Part shown: one piece after another, positions 46,094-56,849 of the stretch
Position numbering within the stretch: the stretch's first letter is position 1
How the letters are laid out: each line of letters begins with the position of its first letter
Source of the DNA: Crocodylus rhombifer
Taxonomy: Eukaryota > Chordata > Crocodylia > Crocodylidae
Length of the DNA stretch: 64,000 nt
Reading direction: 5' to 3'
Assembly (NCBI GenBank): GCA_038503035.1
Contig: JAVSML010024710.1
Span: 558,001 to 622,000 of the forward strand
Made by a program: the position numbers and the translations under genes
The notes under the pieces: model-generated
Database searches by the model: none
The model's input: the letters and a program-made list of their open reading frames with translations, nothing else
What the model was told of the DNA's origin: nothing

Positions 46094-46873
46094 ATACAGA
46101 AAAACTGGCTGCAGTTGTTTTAGACTACTTAAATCTGCATGTGCCTTTCAAAAAGTATCTTAAAAATATGGTTTTTACCTTTATGGTCCCAAAACCTTAG
46201 GTTACCATGCTTTTAAAACAGAGTGAAGCTGTTAATATTTATACTATATACTTTGTATTTCACCTTGGATTGAATTCTTTTGTTTCACTTTCAATTTCTC
46301 ACTCAGTAGCAAATACTAAATAAAAAAATTGAAATGTTTTAAAGTTTTAAGAGTAAAATAGATTTTGCAAGCTTGTTTTTCCAATAAATAAATGCGATTA
46401 AGAATCTTTAATTTCTTTGACTACTACACTACTTATTTGCCTCAAGTATTCTGTTAAAATACCAAAATTGAGTTACACTTCTTAACGAAAACCAAAACTA
46501 TGGCTTAGGGGAGAATGTGTATCTTTGAGAATACGCTGAAGAAATGCCAATGTTGCAGAAATGGCTACATAACAAATGTAGGGAACAGTACAAAAGCACT
46601 GTCTCCTTAATACAGAAGCAGAAATAAAATTTAGGAAAACAGATTATGTACAATTGCTTTGGAAGAGCTGAAAACAATCATACTAATTTGTTTTGTAAAG
46701 GTATTTGAAAGGAGGTAGCTTACAGGTTTTAAGAGGAATTACCAGGTTTTCCAATAAGAAACTCATCAATGAACCACAATCTACTAAAATTAGATCTAAA
46801 GGTTTTTTACTCGTACTGCTAATATGTATGAAATTCAGATATTCCATTAAATGAAAGCAGTGGATCTAGTGAC
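46094..46873. other. AT-rich interval, nothing recognised
   Basis: No exon or repeat recognised. The exon-like segment at 46880 follows. 47034-47539 is likewise blank. Confidence 0.4.
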
Positions 46874-46879
46874 ACTTAC

Positions 46880-47033
46880 TTCCTGCTGGTACATTTGTTC
46901 TTTTATATGCTGAATGTAACAACTGATTTTATTATCCAGCATCTTATGCAAGCCCAGCAAATATCCAGCTTCACAAAGACCAAACGCAGGTACCCAGGAA
47001 AGCCTGAATAGCAGGCAGGCTGTCATGTTCAGC
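46880..47033 (-). other. Exon-like segment of unknown identity
   Basis: On the minus strand a 154-base segment has an acceptor (TTCTAG|G, AG at rc of 47034-47035) and a strong donor (GAA|GTAAGT at rc of 46874-46879). One frame is open throughout, encoding about 51 residues with a Met near the start, LSWVPAFGLCEAGYLLGLHK in the middle and IQHIKEQMYQQE at the end. I do not recognise the protein. A 51-codon open frame occurs by chance in roughly one of eleven random segments, so this is weak. It could be an alternative exon of the putative ANKRD12 transcript, a lncRNA exon, or nothing. Confidence 0.2.
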
Positions 47034-47539
47034 CTAGAATTACGTTAGATAAAACCACTAAGATGGCTACTTTATTTGGCACTAGATGGGAATCATTTAA
47101 CTCCCTTAAGAAATACACCTGGCCCTCAGAGGGTAAAAAACATTTACTAAAGGGAGGCACCTCTTCACTCAGTTTCAGAGATCTTCACCCTTCCAGTTAA
47201 ACGTATAACTTTCCTAAAGACAAGTCTGCTTAGTGAGTAGTCACAGTGAAAAAACAGGAAGGGGTCACAGAGCAAAATAACTTGAAACTCAATCAACTCC
47301 TTTAACAGAAAGTCAATAATAATAATTTCAAGTTGAGAAATCCATCTAGATTTTTACATTGCATAAATCACTGTTGTAAATAGCCTCCTTACAAATATTA
47401 ATGAATTTGTGCTTGTATCACCCCTGAGATAGGATAAAATGTGGTTAACATTTCACTAACCTGGTGACTGCTGCTAACTGGGAGAACCTAATAGGGAATG
47501 GCTCACTTTACATATGCCTGGTTTCTTGTACAGTATTCT

Positions 47540-48081
47540 TTATGGGCGTCTAATATACGCTCTACAGGCTGAATCTGGCCTACAGAGATGCTTGGATCCG
47601 GTCAGTCAGACTACTGCTGCAGGACATGGCGAGGGGAGGGGGGGCGGAGGGGGAAAGGGGGCTGCATATAGTAAGCCTGCTGCAAAATCCAGGGCCCTGG
47701 TGGACATGACAATTAGCAACAGAAGGGTGAGCAAGGACTGACAGCCCCAGAAGTCCTCCACTGCTTTGCTTATCACAACCACCATAGCACCAGCTCCACA
47801 GCAGCCCACACTGTTGTAGTCACCTCCACATGCCCTGTGCACAACACTGGACCCAGAGCTGTCACTGCCATATACTCTATGCCAGAGCCAAAGCCAGAAC
47901 TGCATCCCCCCCACCCCAACCATGACACATTGGCAGCAGAAGCTACATCTCTGGCATGGGGCATATGGTGGGAGCTGGAGCCACCACAAGCTGAAACGGC
48001 TGCTACTGTTGCTGGATCCAGCCCACAAAGAACCCAGCAGTCCGGATCTGGCCTAGGGCAGGAAGTGAATTTGACACCCCT
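47540..48081. mobile_element. hAT-like element
   Basis: The right end AAATTTGACACCCCTG-like (GAATTTGACACCCCTG) is clear. The left end near 47540 ('tatgggcgtctaatatacgc') is diverged. The GC-rich interior contains 'aggctgaatctggcctacag' and 'gtccggatctggcctagggc', giving approximate symmetry. Confidence 0.5.
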
Positions 48082-48099
48082 GCTGTAAAGCAACAACTA

Positions 48100-48170
48100 C
48101 TGTCAAGAGACAGGGTACCAGCCTAGATGGGCCATTGCTATAATGCATTATAGCAGGTTTTATGTTCTTA
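48100..48170 (+). mobile_element. CR1-type LINE or SINE 3' tail
   Basis: 'gggtaccagcctagatgggc' ... 'ttttatgttcttagag' matches the widespread tail 'gactagatgggcc...ttcttatgttcttatg'. Short remnant. Confidence 0.55.
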
Positions 48171-48303
48171 GAGAGAACTTCTGAAAAAATATCCGGACTT
48201 AACCGATTCACCTTAGGTAAAACAACGTAAGAACAGATATCAGGTTTTAAGGCCTAGTCCTCTGCCTTACTCCCGGGTCCACTCCTTATCTAAAGGTCTG
48301 AAA

Positions 48304-48401
48304 TCAGATGCTGAATGTCTTCACAGGTGCTTCCTCTGTATCCCTCTAGGATGGTGTATGGGTTCAAAGGAAGCACCTGTGAAGACATGTTTAGCATCAG
48401 A
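48304..48401. ncRNA. Candidate miRNA-like hairpin
   Basis: Two arms form a perfect 20-bp stem: TGTCTTCACAGGTGCTTCCT (48316-48335) and its exact complement (48368-48387), separated by a 32-base loop. Pairing continues outward for about 10 more bases (48304-48315 with 48388-48401), with one G-U wobble, one 2-base bulge and one mismatch. The size (98 nt) and shape resemble a pre-miRNA. No mature miRNA is recognised. A short inverted duplication or a MITE is the alternative. Confidence 0.35.
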
Positions 48402-50193
48402 ATGCAGTCCCAGATGGCAACAGAGAAGAGGAACGGACTTCAAAGCTTTAGTGTTAGCCAGTCACCAATTCTATAAAACAAGACAAATAAACCCATACTA
48501 GCTAAGGAAGAGAACTTTATCACATCTTCAAGGCCACCGTCTCCACTGCTTGAACACTCAGGAAGGTAACATTAAAGCCCTTATCCAACCTATGAGAAAA
48601 CGTACCAACTAAGAAAATAATCATGTTTGAAACACTTTCATTCTAAGACACAAAAACTAACACATTAACCTGATCTGTCAATGAGGTCTGAGCAGGTGGA
48701 CTCCTGTAGCCATGCATACACATTTATTTCAGCATGATTCTCCCTGAGTACAAGAAAGCTCATTCTTCATGAGCTTTCCTTGTTCAGGATCTGAAGTGCA
48801 GTTTGTATCCAACATGGAAGAATGAAAGCCTCGTTTCCCCAACTCAATGCCTTTATCTTAGCCACCCTGTACTGAAGAATTCTAGCAGTCTAGATGACTG
48901 AGTGTTGGCCACCATCTCCAAACACACAGAAAATACCAGGGAAAGGAAAAGGGAATTTTGCTTCACAAACTTGCAACTCTTAGCAGAAAGAAACACAAAA
49001 CCACCAGAAAGCCATTTTCATTCGCAGCATATCCCTTTGACGGAGGTGTAACATTACTAACAGAGTGATCTGATAAAGGAAGAACAACGCCTCCTAATCT
49101 GGATATTAAAGGTAAAACGACAATAGAGAATTAGTTCATCTAAAGACAAAGGAAGAATCCAAAAATCAGGTTTGGCTGTCAATGTGTCTAATTCTTGGAG
49201 CCAGAAAAACAACTCAGCAGCCTCAATCAGTTTCAGAAAGGGAGCTGTCATTAGTAATTTTTTGCAATTTTCCCATCTCTCCCTGATGAGAGATGTATAT
49301 AGGCTTTATATCTGTATATAGGATATATAGGCTTATATTTAAGCGGCATTGCAGAAAAGGTACCTGAAGAAAGCTTATGTTTTGTAGTGAATAGACTTTG
49401 TAAAATACGGCATGTCTGAAGTGACAACACATCTCCAAGACTGAAATGTTTCCACCAGATGGACAATTTCCTTAGCCAGTTATCAGAAGCTGGAAAGTCT
49501 GACAGACACCTTCTAGTCAGAAAAATATTCAAGACTTGTGGGGCAGAAGGGAGAAAGGGACTCCAAGAATACTGCGGGAGAGGGGATGGCAGCTCCCTGC
49601 CACAGAGAAGCTTCCAGAATGTCTACCAGAGTAGCACCCCTCAGTACAGAGCAGAGGTATAACTGGCTTCTGTTATGCTGAAGAACCTATGAAAGGAAAA
49701 AAAAAAAAAAAAAAAAGGGAAAAAAGGCTTTCTGTTTCCTCAACTTTTAGAATATCCCAGTCACAACAGTAGGAGCACAAGGAGTACAACCCCAGTATTC
49801 TGCCCCTCATTCAGATCACTGATAGTTACAAAGAGGTACAGGTTAAAAAGAAAAAAAAAGGTTTCTTCTACTCTACTTTTTCTAGTCTCCTTTTCTTTTG
49901 GATTCTACTCTTTACAAATTGTATTACTGCTTGTATCCATGGCATTGCTGATAGCTCTCCCAAACACTGGCAACAGGAAAGAACCCAATTTGTGAAAATT
50001 TCACTGCTACATGCAGTGTTGAGTCGCAGCTGTGAAACTGATTGGGCTCTTAGTTTATTCAGCGCTGCTCATCAAATGTACCAGTAGCTGCAGTAGGGGT
50101 AGGAGAGGTTCCTTTAGACTCAGGAAGATAAACCAAAATATAAACAAAGGCAAAGGCAGTCATGTTACCCTCAGGGACTGTCTTTCTTCACAT
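48402..50193. other. Interval without recognised feature
   Basis: A 22-base A run lies near 49700 and a TATA-rich stretch near 49290-49340. Nothing else recognised. Confidence 0.4.
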
Positions 50194-51165
50194 CAAGACT
50201 GTCCAACTGGTGGCCTGTGGGCCACATGAATGTATAGCTCCCTGGCTCTCACTCAGGCTCCTTCCTCCGGCTGCCACTTCCTGCTTTCACCCCAGGGATG
50301 GGGCAGTGCAGCAGCACTTGGAGCTGAGGGTGCATCTAGGTGAGCAAAGTCTGGCCCATGGGCCGGATTCAACTGGTAGCAGACTCCATTTCCCAGCAGC
50401 CCTTGTCTGCGTGGTTAGGTCTGGTTTCCATGGAGACCCCAGCAGCAGCCACACTGTCATAGTGCAGGGCCAGGGTTTCCATGGAGACCAGCCCCAGCAG
50501 CAGCACAGGCCTCTTCCTGGCAGGGGCGGGTCATGCTGCAGGCAGGAGTGGGGTGGGCTCAGCTAAGGCTGTGTATGTGGTGGCCTGTGTGGAGCAGGCA
50601 GCACAAGTGGTGCCATTGGGATGGGTGGGTATGGGGGGCTATGGGGAATTTTGGGATGGCTATAGCTCCCCCAAACACCACCCCTGCTGGAAGGGCATGT
50701 GGCAGGGCAAGGAGCTGCTCTAGGGCTGGGCTGGGATCTCATGGTGATAACTGCATGGTCCAGAACCAGGGCAGAGCTGCAATCTGCAGCCTGCATGCCC
50801 CAGGCAGGGACATGCAGGCAGCAGATCACAGCTCTGGCTCCAGTCATGCAGGCAGGGGGTACTGGGAAATGGAGTCTGGCCACTAACTGGATCCACCATT
50901 TTGCCCACTGCTAAACTGGGGCCACAAGGGTGGGGGTGGGGGAAGGTTCAGGACCACATGCAGCAGTTGGAGGGAATGCCTTGCAGGGAGCATGCACACC
51001 CACACAGAACAGTGCACCAGTTGGGGAGTGCCCAGATGGTACAGTGGTTGGGGAAGGCAGGGGGAGAGAAAGATGGAGTGTCTATGCAGTGCACCTGGCA
51101 CAGCCCTCGCAACATGTGGTCTACACTGGTGCAGTCCCTGTGGTCTTAGAAGTTGGACAACCCTG
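50194..51165. mobile_element. hAT-like element, 972 bp
   Basis: Left end CAAGACTGTCCAACTGGTGG and right end AGAAGTTGGACAACCCTG are inverted repeats of the CAGGGTTGTCCAAC type. Flanks CTTCACAT and CTTTAAAT match at 6 of 8. The interior is GC-rich with many short open frames and no transposase. Confidence 0.7.
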
Positions 51166-51173
51166 CTTTAAAT

Positions 51174-53099
51174 TAAATATTGATTCTACAGAAGCTGCTG
51201 AGGTCCCTTCACTTGCAAAAATAGTGTTGATTATTTGAGCCCTGAAAAATTAGGACTCCTTAATATTGGGAGCTGACTGATAAGAGTCTAAAACAGTCTA
51301 ATAGTTTGGGTAAGAATATTGAAGGCTTCTGAATAATGACAAACTGGTGAGGAAACACTAGATAAGTCAACAGGGATTTGACTCGCACTATTCTGTTAAT
51401 AAAATTATTCAATGTTATAAGAGAAAAGCCAGATATAGTCTGTGTTATCTCATACCATCTGTCAGTGGATTCTAAGTACACTTTTAATGAAATAGTAGTT
51501 ACAAAATATGGTCTGATCTGGAGACTAAATGACCAGTCAACATTTATACAGCTCCATCTGCAATAAAATATGCAAAAGGAATTATGCCAAAAGATTTTTT
51601 TTGAGCAGCCCACCTCTTAAAATAAAATCCAAAAATATCAAATTGTGCTGCTCTATACCAAGAGAAACATGAATAGTACCAGTAGAACAGCAGGTTAATC
51701 ATTGTGTGTTCTGCGATCAATAGTTCCTTCCAATTTGAAAGCAAAAGATAACCAGCTGCCATAGTCTCCCCGACAGTCCTTACAACCAAACTCTCCAGTA
51801 AGTACAAAGTAGTACAACATACTGCTTTATATTCATAAGTTCAATATTCAAAAAGGAATTCAAAATAAGCTATTTGTAGCTGCTGCTGTCTCAGTTCTGA
51901 AAGTATCTTATACGTGCCAAAAATATCCCATGGTAGTGGTTTATATTTTAGCTGCTGTTTACCGTCAGGAAAGGTGTGGAACACTTGCTTATCACTGTAC
52001 TTAATAATCCTTACTTGATTAAAAACAAAAAACCAGAATTTTACTTCTTTCCTGATGCTCCTAACATAGACTAGTCAGGCATTTCAGAAAGAGAAGGCCA
52101 ATTTTGAAATTTCATTCTTGTACACAATCATCCGGTTTATTCATAAAATCATTTCCTCTAACAAGAAATACTGCAAGGTTTACTTAATTTGCTTTGCACT
52201 GTTGAAGTCAAACAAGACTCCTATTGGAAGTTTTATTCTATTCAAAACTGGAAGACAAAACACATACAGAATTGTGAGACTGGTTTTTCTGGGGCAGCAG
52301 AAGATTATTGCTATTTTTTGTAATCTAAAATGGTTAACTTGACAGACCCCCAACCCCATCTCCTGTGCTGAAACTGAAGCAGGTATCAGAAGAAGGGGAA
52401 AAGTCCTTACATCACTCAGTTGCAGTGGACCTCACTGAAAAAGTGCACAGTTCACTATGATGTGCCACATGTTTTCTGAAGGTGGTGTCAGGGGCTGCCG
52501 GAGAACCAGGAAGTCAGAGATGGGAGCCCTGAAGGGCTTACATCATCACAGAAACGCTCCTACAGCCTCTAAGCCCTGTTCTGACCCAGCAAGAGTTTCC
52601 CTTGATTTTTAGTTTACAGAATACAAGTGAAATTACTACAGATGGGTAATGGTTTACACCACTACCTTCTGAAAAAAAAGAAGGTATTTACTGTGGCCCA
52701 GATCTTACAATTGTATGGGCACAGACAGTTTCCTGAGCTCATAGAGAGCCCCCAGCTAATTTTTACCCTCCCAGGCATAAGGCAAAAGCCTCACAGTCTT
52801 ACAGCCTTACAACAAAATCTGAATCTTAACTTGCAGGGCTGGGGGGGGGGGGGAGATGATGAGAAATGACTAACTAGCCCTCCCCTTTTTTTGAAGAAAA
52901 GCAAATATGACCCAACATCTGCCAGAAGGCCTGAAACAGCAGCTCTAAAAGGTGGACCGTCCTGACGCATCATCTCCTGGCTGTCTTGATTTCAAGATCT
53001 GCTGCCCTGGGGAATGCTGCCGAGCCCCCGAAAAGGTAGAGGCCCAGCGGCAAGGGGAATACTAGCCGGATGGCAGCGAAGACACAATGACATCTGGGT
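51174..53099. other. Interval without recognised feature, just inside the putative first intron
   Basis: AT-rich with a run of about 14 Gs near 52842. No exon or repeat recognised. Confidence 0.4.
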
Positions 53100-53623
53100 G
53101 TGCCCTGCCCTGCCCAGCCCTGCCAGCGGGAAGAGCGACCCCCCACACCTGTCATGCCGCGTAGGGGACCCTGCTCCCAGGTAACAAAGCCCCGGGCGCC
53201 GCCGTCCCTCCCACCCGCTCCAAGGGGCTTTTTTTCTGGCCGAGACGTAGTCCCAGAGCGCTGCCTTTCCGGACACACCCTCCGCCCGCCCGAGAGCTCT
53301 GGCCCCGGGGCACCCGCGGCTCGTGCGCCCGGCCGGGGCCGTGCCAGCGCCGCCCGCGGGTCGAGGGCGGGCAGCACCGGGACCCCTGAGTGCGGAAGCG
53401 GCGCCCGCGCCCGGCTCCGCGCCCCCGGAGGGCTGCTGCCTCCCGCTTGGCGCCAAGGACGCAGTCCCGCGGCCACTGACAGCAGCCGCTCCCGCCCCCC
53501 GCACGTGGGGGCACCGCGGTGCCCACCCCGGGGGACCCGGCCCTGCCTCCGGGCGCCGCGTATGGCGGGGGGGGCGCGACAGCCGCGCGGACGAGGGCAG
53601 AGGGGGCGGCTCCCCGGCCTTAC

Positions 53624-53850
53624 CTTCCTTGGGGCGGAAGCGGCAGGACCCGGGACACTCGCCCGTCTGTGCCAGCCAAGCCGCAGCCTCTACCTCAGCC
53701 CAGCTCCGAGGAACCGCCGCCGCTGCAGCTGGGGCTGTCGGGTTTGAAAACAGCCCTCCCCCCACCTTCTCCTCCCCGCCCGCCGCTCACCCCTCCCCAC
53801 CCCCTCCTCCGCTGCTCACAGCGTCGGGCTCAGAGCTGAACACCGTGAAG
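53624..53850 (-). other. ANKRD12: Putative non-coding first exon (ANKRD12) with splice donor
   Basis: On the minus strand a strong donor, GGAAG|GTAAGG (GT at rc of 53622-53623), lies about 230 bases downstream of a minus-strand CCAAT box (53856-53860) inside the CpG island. A first exon would end at 53624. The start is approximate: transcription would be expected somewhere between the CCAAT box and about 53700. No coding start typical of ANKRD12 was recognised, which agrees with a 5'UTR exon. Both gene and exon are inferences from the donor, the promoter motifs and the NDUFV2 neighbour. Confidence 0.4.
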
Positions 53851-54129
53851 CTCCCATTGGCCGCGCTGCCCCACGTGACCCGGGCCAGGCACGAGACGCG
53901 GACGGGCACGCGCTGCTGCAAACGTTGGAGGAGTTGGCTGGCAGTTGGGTGGGGAGCTGGCGGGGGGGGGAGGCAGGACCAGAGCAACGTCACATCACAT
54001 CACCTGCCCCCTTCCCTTCCCCGTGCGCTGCCTCGACTCCCACCGCTTCCCCCGCGGGAGAAACGCGCAGGGACAGAGGGGAGTAGTGGCTAGTGCAATC
54101 CTGGGAGGGGGCGGGGCGCGGCCGGCGGG

Positions 54130-54140
54130 GCGCATGCGCA
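54130..54140. promoter_or_regulatory. NRF1-like site
   Basis: GCGCATGCGCA fits the palindromic NRF1 consensus. It lies in the CpG island beside a GC box, as is usual for housekeeping promoters. Confidence 0.55.
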
Positions 54141-54172
54141 GAGCGGCAGCTCTGTTCTTGGCCGCTGCGACT

Positions 54173-54187
54173 GGAACATTCTGGAAA
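54173..54187. promoter_or_regulatory. Perfect three-unit heat-shock element
   Basis: The bases contain GAA-nn-TTC-nn-GAA with exact spacing (GAA at 54174-54176, TTC at 54179-54181, GAA at 54184-54186), the consensus for trimeric HSF1. It abuts a YY1-like AAATGGCGGC at 54185-54194. Its position in the CpG island suggests heat-shock responsiveness of a transcript starting here, but occupancy cannot be judged from sequence. Confidence 0.45.
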
Positions 54188-54395
54188 TGGCGGCGGCGGA
54201 GACGAGGATGCGGGAGTCACGGAGAAGGAAGCGGGGCGGGAGCGGAGCACTTTAGCTCCTGCCTCTCTCCTCCCCCTCAGAAACGGGAACGGAGTCGCCG
54301 AGGCATCCCGGGGAGCCGTTCGTCCGCGCCGCCCCGTCCCCGGGGAGGGGTTTTTCCGGCGGCAATGGCGCAGTGAGTTTTAACAAATGGCGCAG

Positions 54396-54407
54396 TGCGC
54401 ATGCGCA
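54396..54407. promoter_or_regulatory. NRF1-like site, perfect palindrome
   Basis: TGCGCATGCGCA is a perfect palindrome fitting the NRF1 consensus. It is the second such site in the island, 266 bases from the first. Confidence 0.6.
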
Positions 54408-54490
54408 GGTGGCCACGCTGCAGCCTATTGCCGGTGGAGGCAGGCGGCGGGGGCGCCTTGGGGCGTGTCATGCCTCTCAGCGCGGTGGGT

Positions 54491-55258
54491 TCTTAAATAC
54501 GAAATTATCTTATTGGAAGCTCAAATTATCCTATTTCCTGGAAAACTATTGTACACCCAAAAAAAGGGTATGCAAGTCGGTCGTTTTATTTACTCTCTAT
54601 TGCTCGCTGTAACTTCTCAGGGAGCGAGTGAGAACTGGGTCGTCAAAGTTGAAGTATTTCTTCATTTTCAGGCAAGAGGAAATAAGAAAATGCTGACAGC
54701 AATCTTGAAAGAGGGATAAGACTCTTTAGGAGAGGCATGGGTTTTTTGTAGATGCTGCATCAATGAGCTGTCTCCAAATTATGTTTTGAACACTTAGTGC
54801 TATGTATCATAGGGTATACAAGGGTTGATATTATCCTATAGATATGATTATCATTGTGGCAATACTGCCTATCAGGATATAAACCCAGCTTGTGAGCATC
54901 CCCAGTTAATGTGCCTGGTGGTGAAATAGGACTTGCTGAGGTCCTGGGAGCAGAAAGACTGTACTTCATTTTCACAGGGTGAGAAGGGCACAGACAGTGA
55001 GAGATAGCTTGAGGGGTGGGATTGGTAGGGCACAAGGAGATGATGCAGCATTGGAGCCAAGGGAGGAAGCTAGGTGACGGGCATCTTGTGCAATTTGCAG
55101 GCTCAGCAAAGCCAGGGAGTGGCGGCCATTAACACACAGCCACTTTTTCCCCTGCCAAATTCCTAAACCCTGGATGCTGGTTTGGAGCAAACCCACCTCT
55201 GCACCCCACCATCCCCCCAGCTGGGCTATGCCCCCTCTTTGCTTGTGTCCTTCCATGG
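54491..55258. other. Start of intergenic DNA upstream of the CpG island
   Basis: No exon recognised. The part from about 54860 to 55258 may belong to an older hAT-like repeat that ends near 55550. Confidence 0.35.
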
Positions 55259-55266
55259 GCCTAGGT

Positions 55267-55406
55267 CAGGCAGTTACTTTGGGGAAGAGAGCCACTTAAC
55301 TGAGTTTCGGTAAGCCATCAAGAGCTGCATGACAGGCAGCCAGGGGAAGATTATTATTTTCTAATTTTTTTAAAGGGTCCTGTGGACCACATTTTGCCCA
55401 TCCCTG
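55267..55406. mobile_element. Short hAT MITE with perfect 8-bp TSD
   Basis: Right end ATTTTGCCCATCCCTG pairs weakly with left CAGGCAGTTACTTTG. The palindromic-core duplication GCCTAGGT (55259-55266 and 55407-55414) is exact. Only 140 bp long, and apparently inserted in an older hAT-like repeat whose right end (GGTTGAGCACCACC) is near 55550. Confidence 0.75.
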
Positions 55407-55564
55407 GCCTAGGTGAAGCCCCCTACCCCCGTCCTCCCCCTATGGCTGGATGATGCCCTTCCTTCACAACCCTAGAGACTAGATTGGAACCACCATCCAG
55501 TTTGGGGTTGGATCAGACACTGCCCATCAAGCCAAAGGTTGAGCACCACCAGCTTAGAGCAGTG

Positions 55565-56275
55565 ATTCTCAAGCAGGGTGCCTTGAGAGCCTTTCAGGGG
55601 TGGTGGAAGGTACAAAAGTTTTAGCTTTGTAGTAACGTGTACAAACACAATTCACAACATAAACCCAGAAGATGTGTCCAGACAAGCAGACATGCAGTAA
55701 TGTGGCACTGCAGACCCATCTGTGGCACCACACATGCAGGTGTTTTCTGTGCTGCTACTTTGTGTGCGTTGGGGGGGGGGGGGCCTTGACCCCAGGAATC
55801 CCTGGGTCAAAGTAACCCCACAGGGCAGCACACACCAAAAACCAGAGCCTGGCTGGCCAGAGCCATACTCCACTTGTTGCCCAGGCTCCCTGCTGCAGGA
55901 GCGCTGCAGCTACAGCTCCCCAAGGCCCCGGGACAAGCTGCTGGAGCCAGCACAGCTACTAGCCCATCTCCCCTATCCCACCTAGGATAACCTGTCATAC
56001 ACAGGAACACATATACAGGCGTTCCCTAGGGGTGAGTAGCAGTGGCACAAGGTGTGCTACTGCTTGCTACTTGTCCCCAGGGAAATGCACATTCCTGCTT
56101 ACAGGGACATGCCCAGAGATTTCAAACAGGGATCCCTAGTGTTAAAAGCATTCTGCTCTGTTGTGGTCTTTACAAGTTTGCAACAGAAAAATTGATCTAG
56201 TATTTTACTACTGAAAGCAAAACCAGTGAAGAACTGGCATTTTGCTCAAGTCTAGCAAGATTAAGAAACAACGTT
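55565..56275. mobile_element. hAT-like element with nested GC-rich repeat
   Basis: Left end CAGTGATTCTCAAGCAGGGT. The right end near 56275 is 'gcaagattaagaaacaacg', the usual complement of CAGTGGTTCTCAATC, diverged. A second repeat related to 36262-36689 sits inside (from about 55663 to about 56110). Confidence 0.5.
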
Positions 56276-56283
56276 TTAAGATA

Positions 56284-56609
56284 GCGGTTCTCAACTTTTT
56301 CAGACTCAATGCACCCCTTATTCAACTTGAGGCTCCCTTTGGAAAATGCCAACTCTTAAAAGTTGTAAAACTCTTGTTTTTCTGACTATAGAAAAAAATA
56401 TTTCTCCATGCTTTTGTTGCAAAGGACTTGAAAAAGACACAGCCCCTAACTTCTATGAATCGGCAGGTTTTTTGAGACCATGGACTCCTGTTAAACTCAG
56501 ATTTCAATCTTGTGAATTGTGTTTGTACACCTAATGACTAACTTTGTGTGGCATGTCCCAGCACTGCTGAAAGACTCTCAAGGCACCCTGCTTGAGAATC
56601 ACTGCCTCT
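56284..56609. mobile_element. hAT-like element, inverted relative of 55565
   Basis: Left end AGCGGTTCTCAACTTTTTCA. The right end ACCCTGCTTGAGAATCACTG is the exact complement of the left end of the element at 55565, and the match continues inward for about 37 bases with one mismatch. It therefore lies as an inverted partner beside that element. Confidence 0.55.
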
Positions 56610-56849
56610 CCTGCAAATTGCAAAAGGTGCCTTTCAAACTGCTTCCTCCCCTCTGTCCAAAGCTTCATCTCCCTGTGCATGCACCACCATGCATCTCAGG
56701 GGACAACAGCCACTTTTTTGTACCCTTTTGATCCCATTTTACAGCCTCTTGTACCGGAGGAAAAGGTAGGAGAGGTTTAAATACTTCAGGAGGTACTTTT
56801 CTATGTACATATAAACTAGAACTCTCTTCTTACTGCTCTCAACATTTCA

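Larger units (their letters stand above)
1..53617 (-). other. ANKRD12: Putative first intron of ANKRD12 (partial)
   Basis: Over 53 kb beyond the proposed first-exon donor I recognise no ANKRD12 coding exon, only repeats and AT-rich sequence. As I recall, human ANKRD12 has a non-coding exon 1 followed by an intron of tens of kilobases, so the span fits. The label rests on synteny. Another reading is that some of this stretch belongs to unrecognised non-coding genes. Confidence 0.4.
53100..54490. promoter_or_regulatory. ANKRD12: CpG island; putative ANKRD12 promoter
   Basis: The region is strikingly GC- and CpG-rich against an AT-rich background. It holds GC boxes (for example 54107-54117), a CCAAT box on the minus strand (53856-53860), two CACGTG E-boxes (53502-53507, 53872-53877), a CRE-like ACGTCA (53987-53992), two NRF1-like motifs (54130-54140, 54396-54407), a heat-shock element (54173-54187) and a YY1-like AAATGGCGGC (54185-54194). 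It lies about 8 kb beyond the NDUFV2 3' end. In amniotes the next gene in the same orientation is ANKRD12 (a nuclear ankyrin-repeat cofactor), which begins in a CpG island. The gene name is inferred from synteny only. The long open frames on both strands here are a by-product of low stop-codon frequency. Confidence 0.75.

Noticed and set aside
53151..53186. Plus-strand donor-like CCCAG|GTAACA in the CpG island
   Set aside because: A single donor motif without a matching promoter arrangement or acceptor; kept out of the annotation.
52992..54093. Long open frames on both strands in the CpG island (up to about 257 codons)
   Set aside because: GC-rich DNA has few stop codons, the frames overlap on both strands, and the peptides are low-complexity Ala/Pro/Arg/Gly without motifs.
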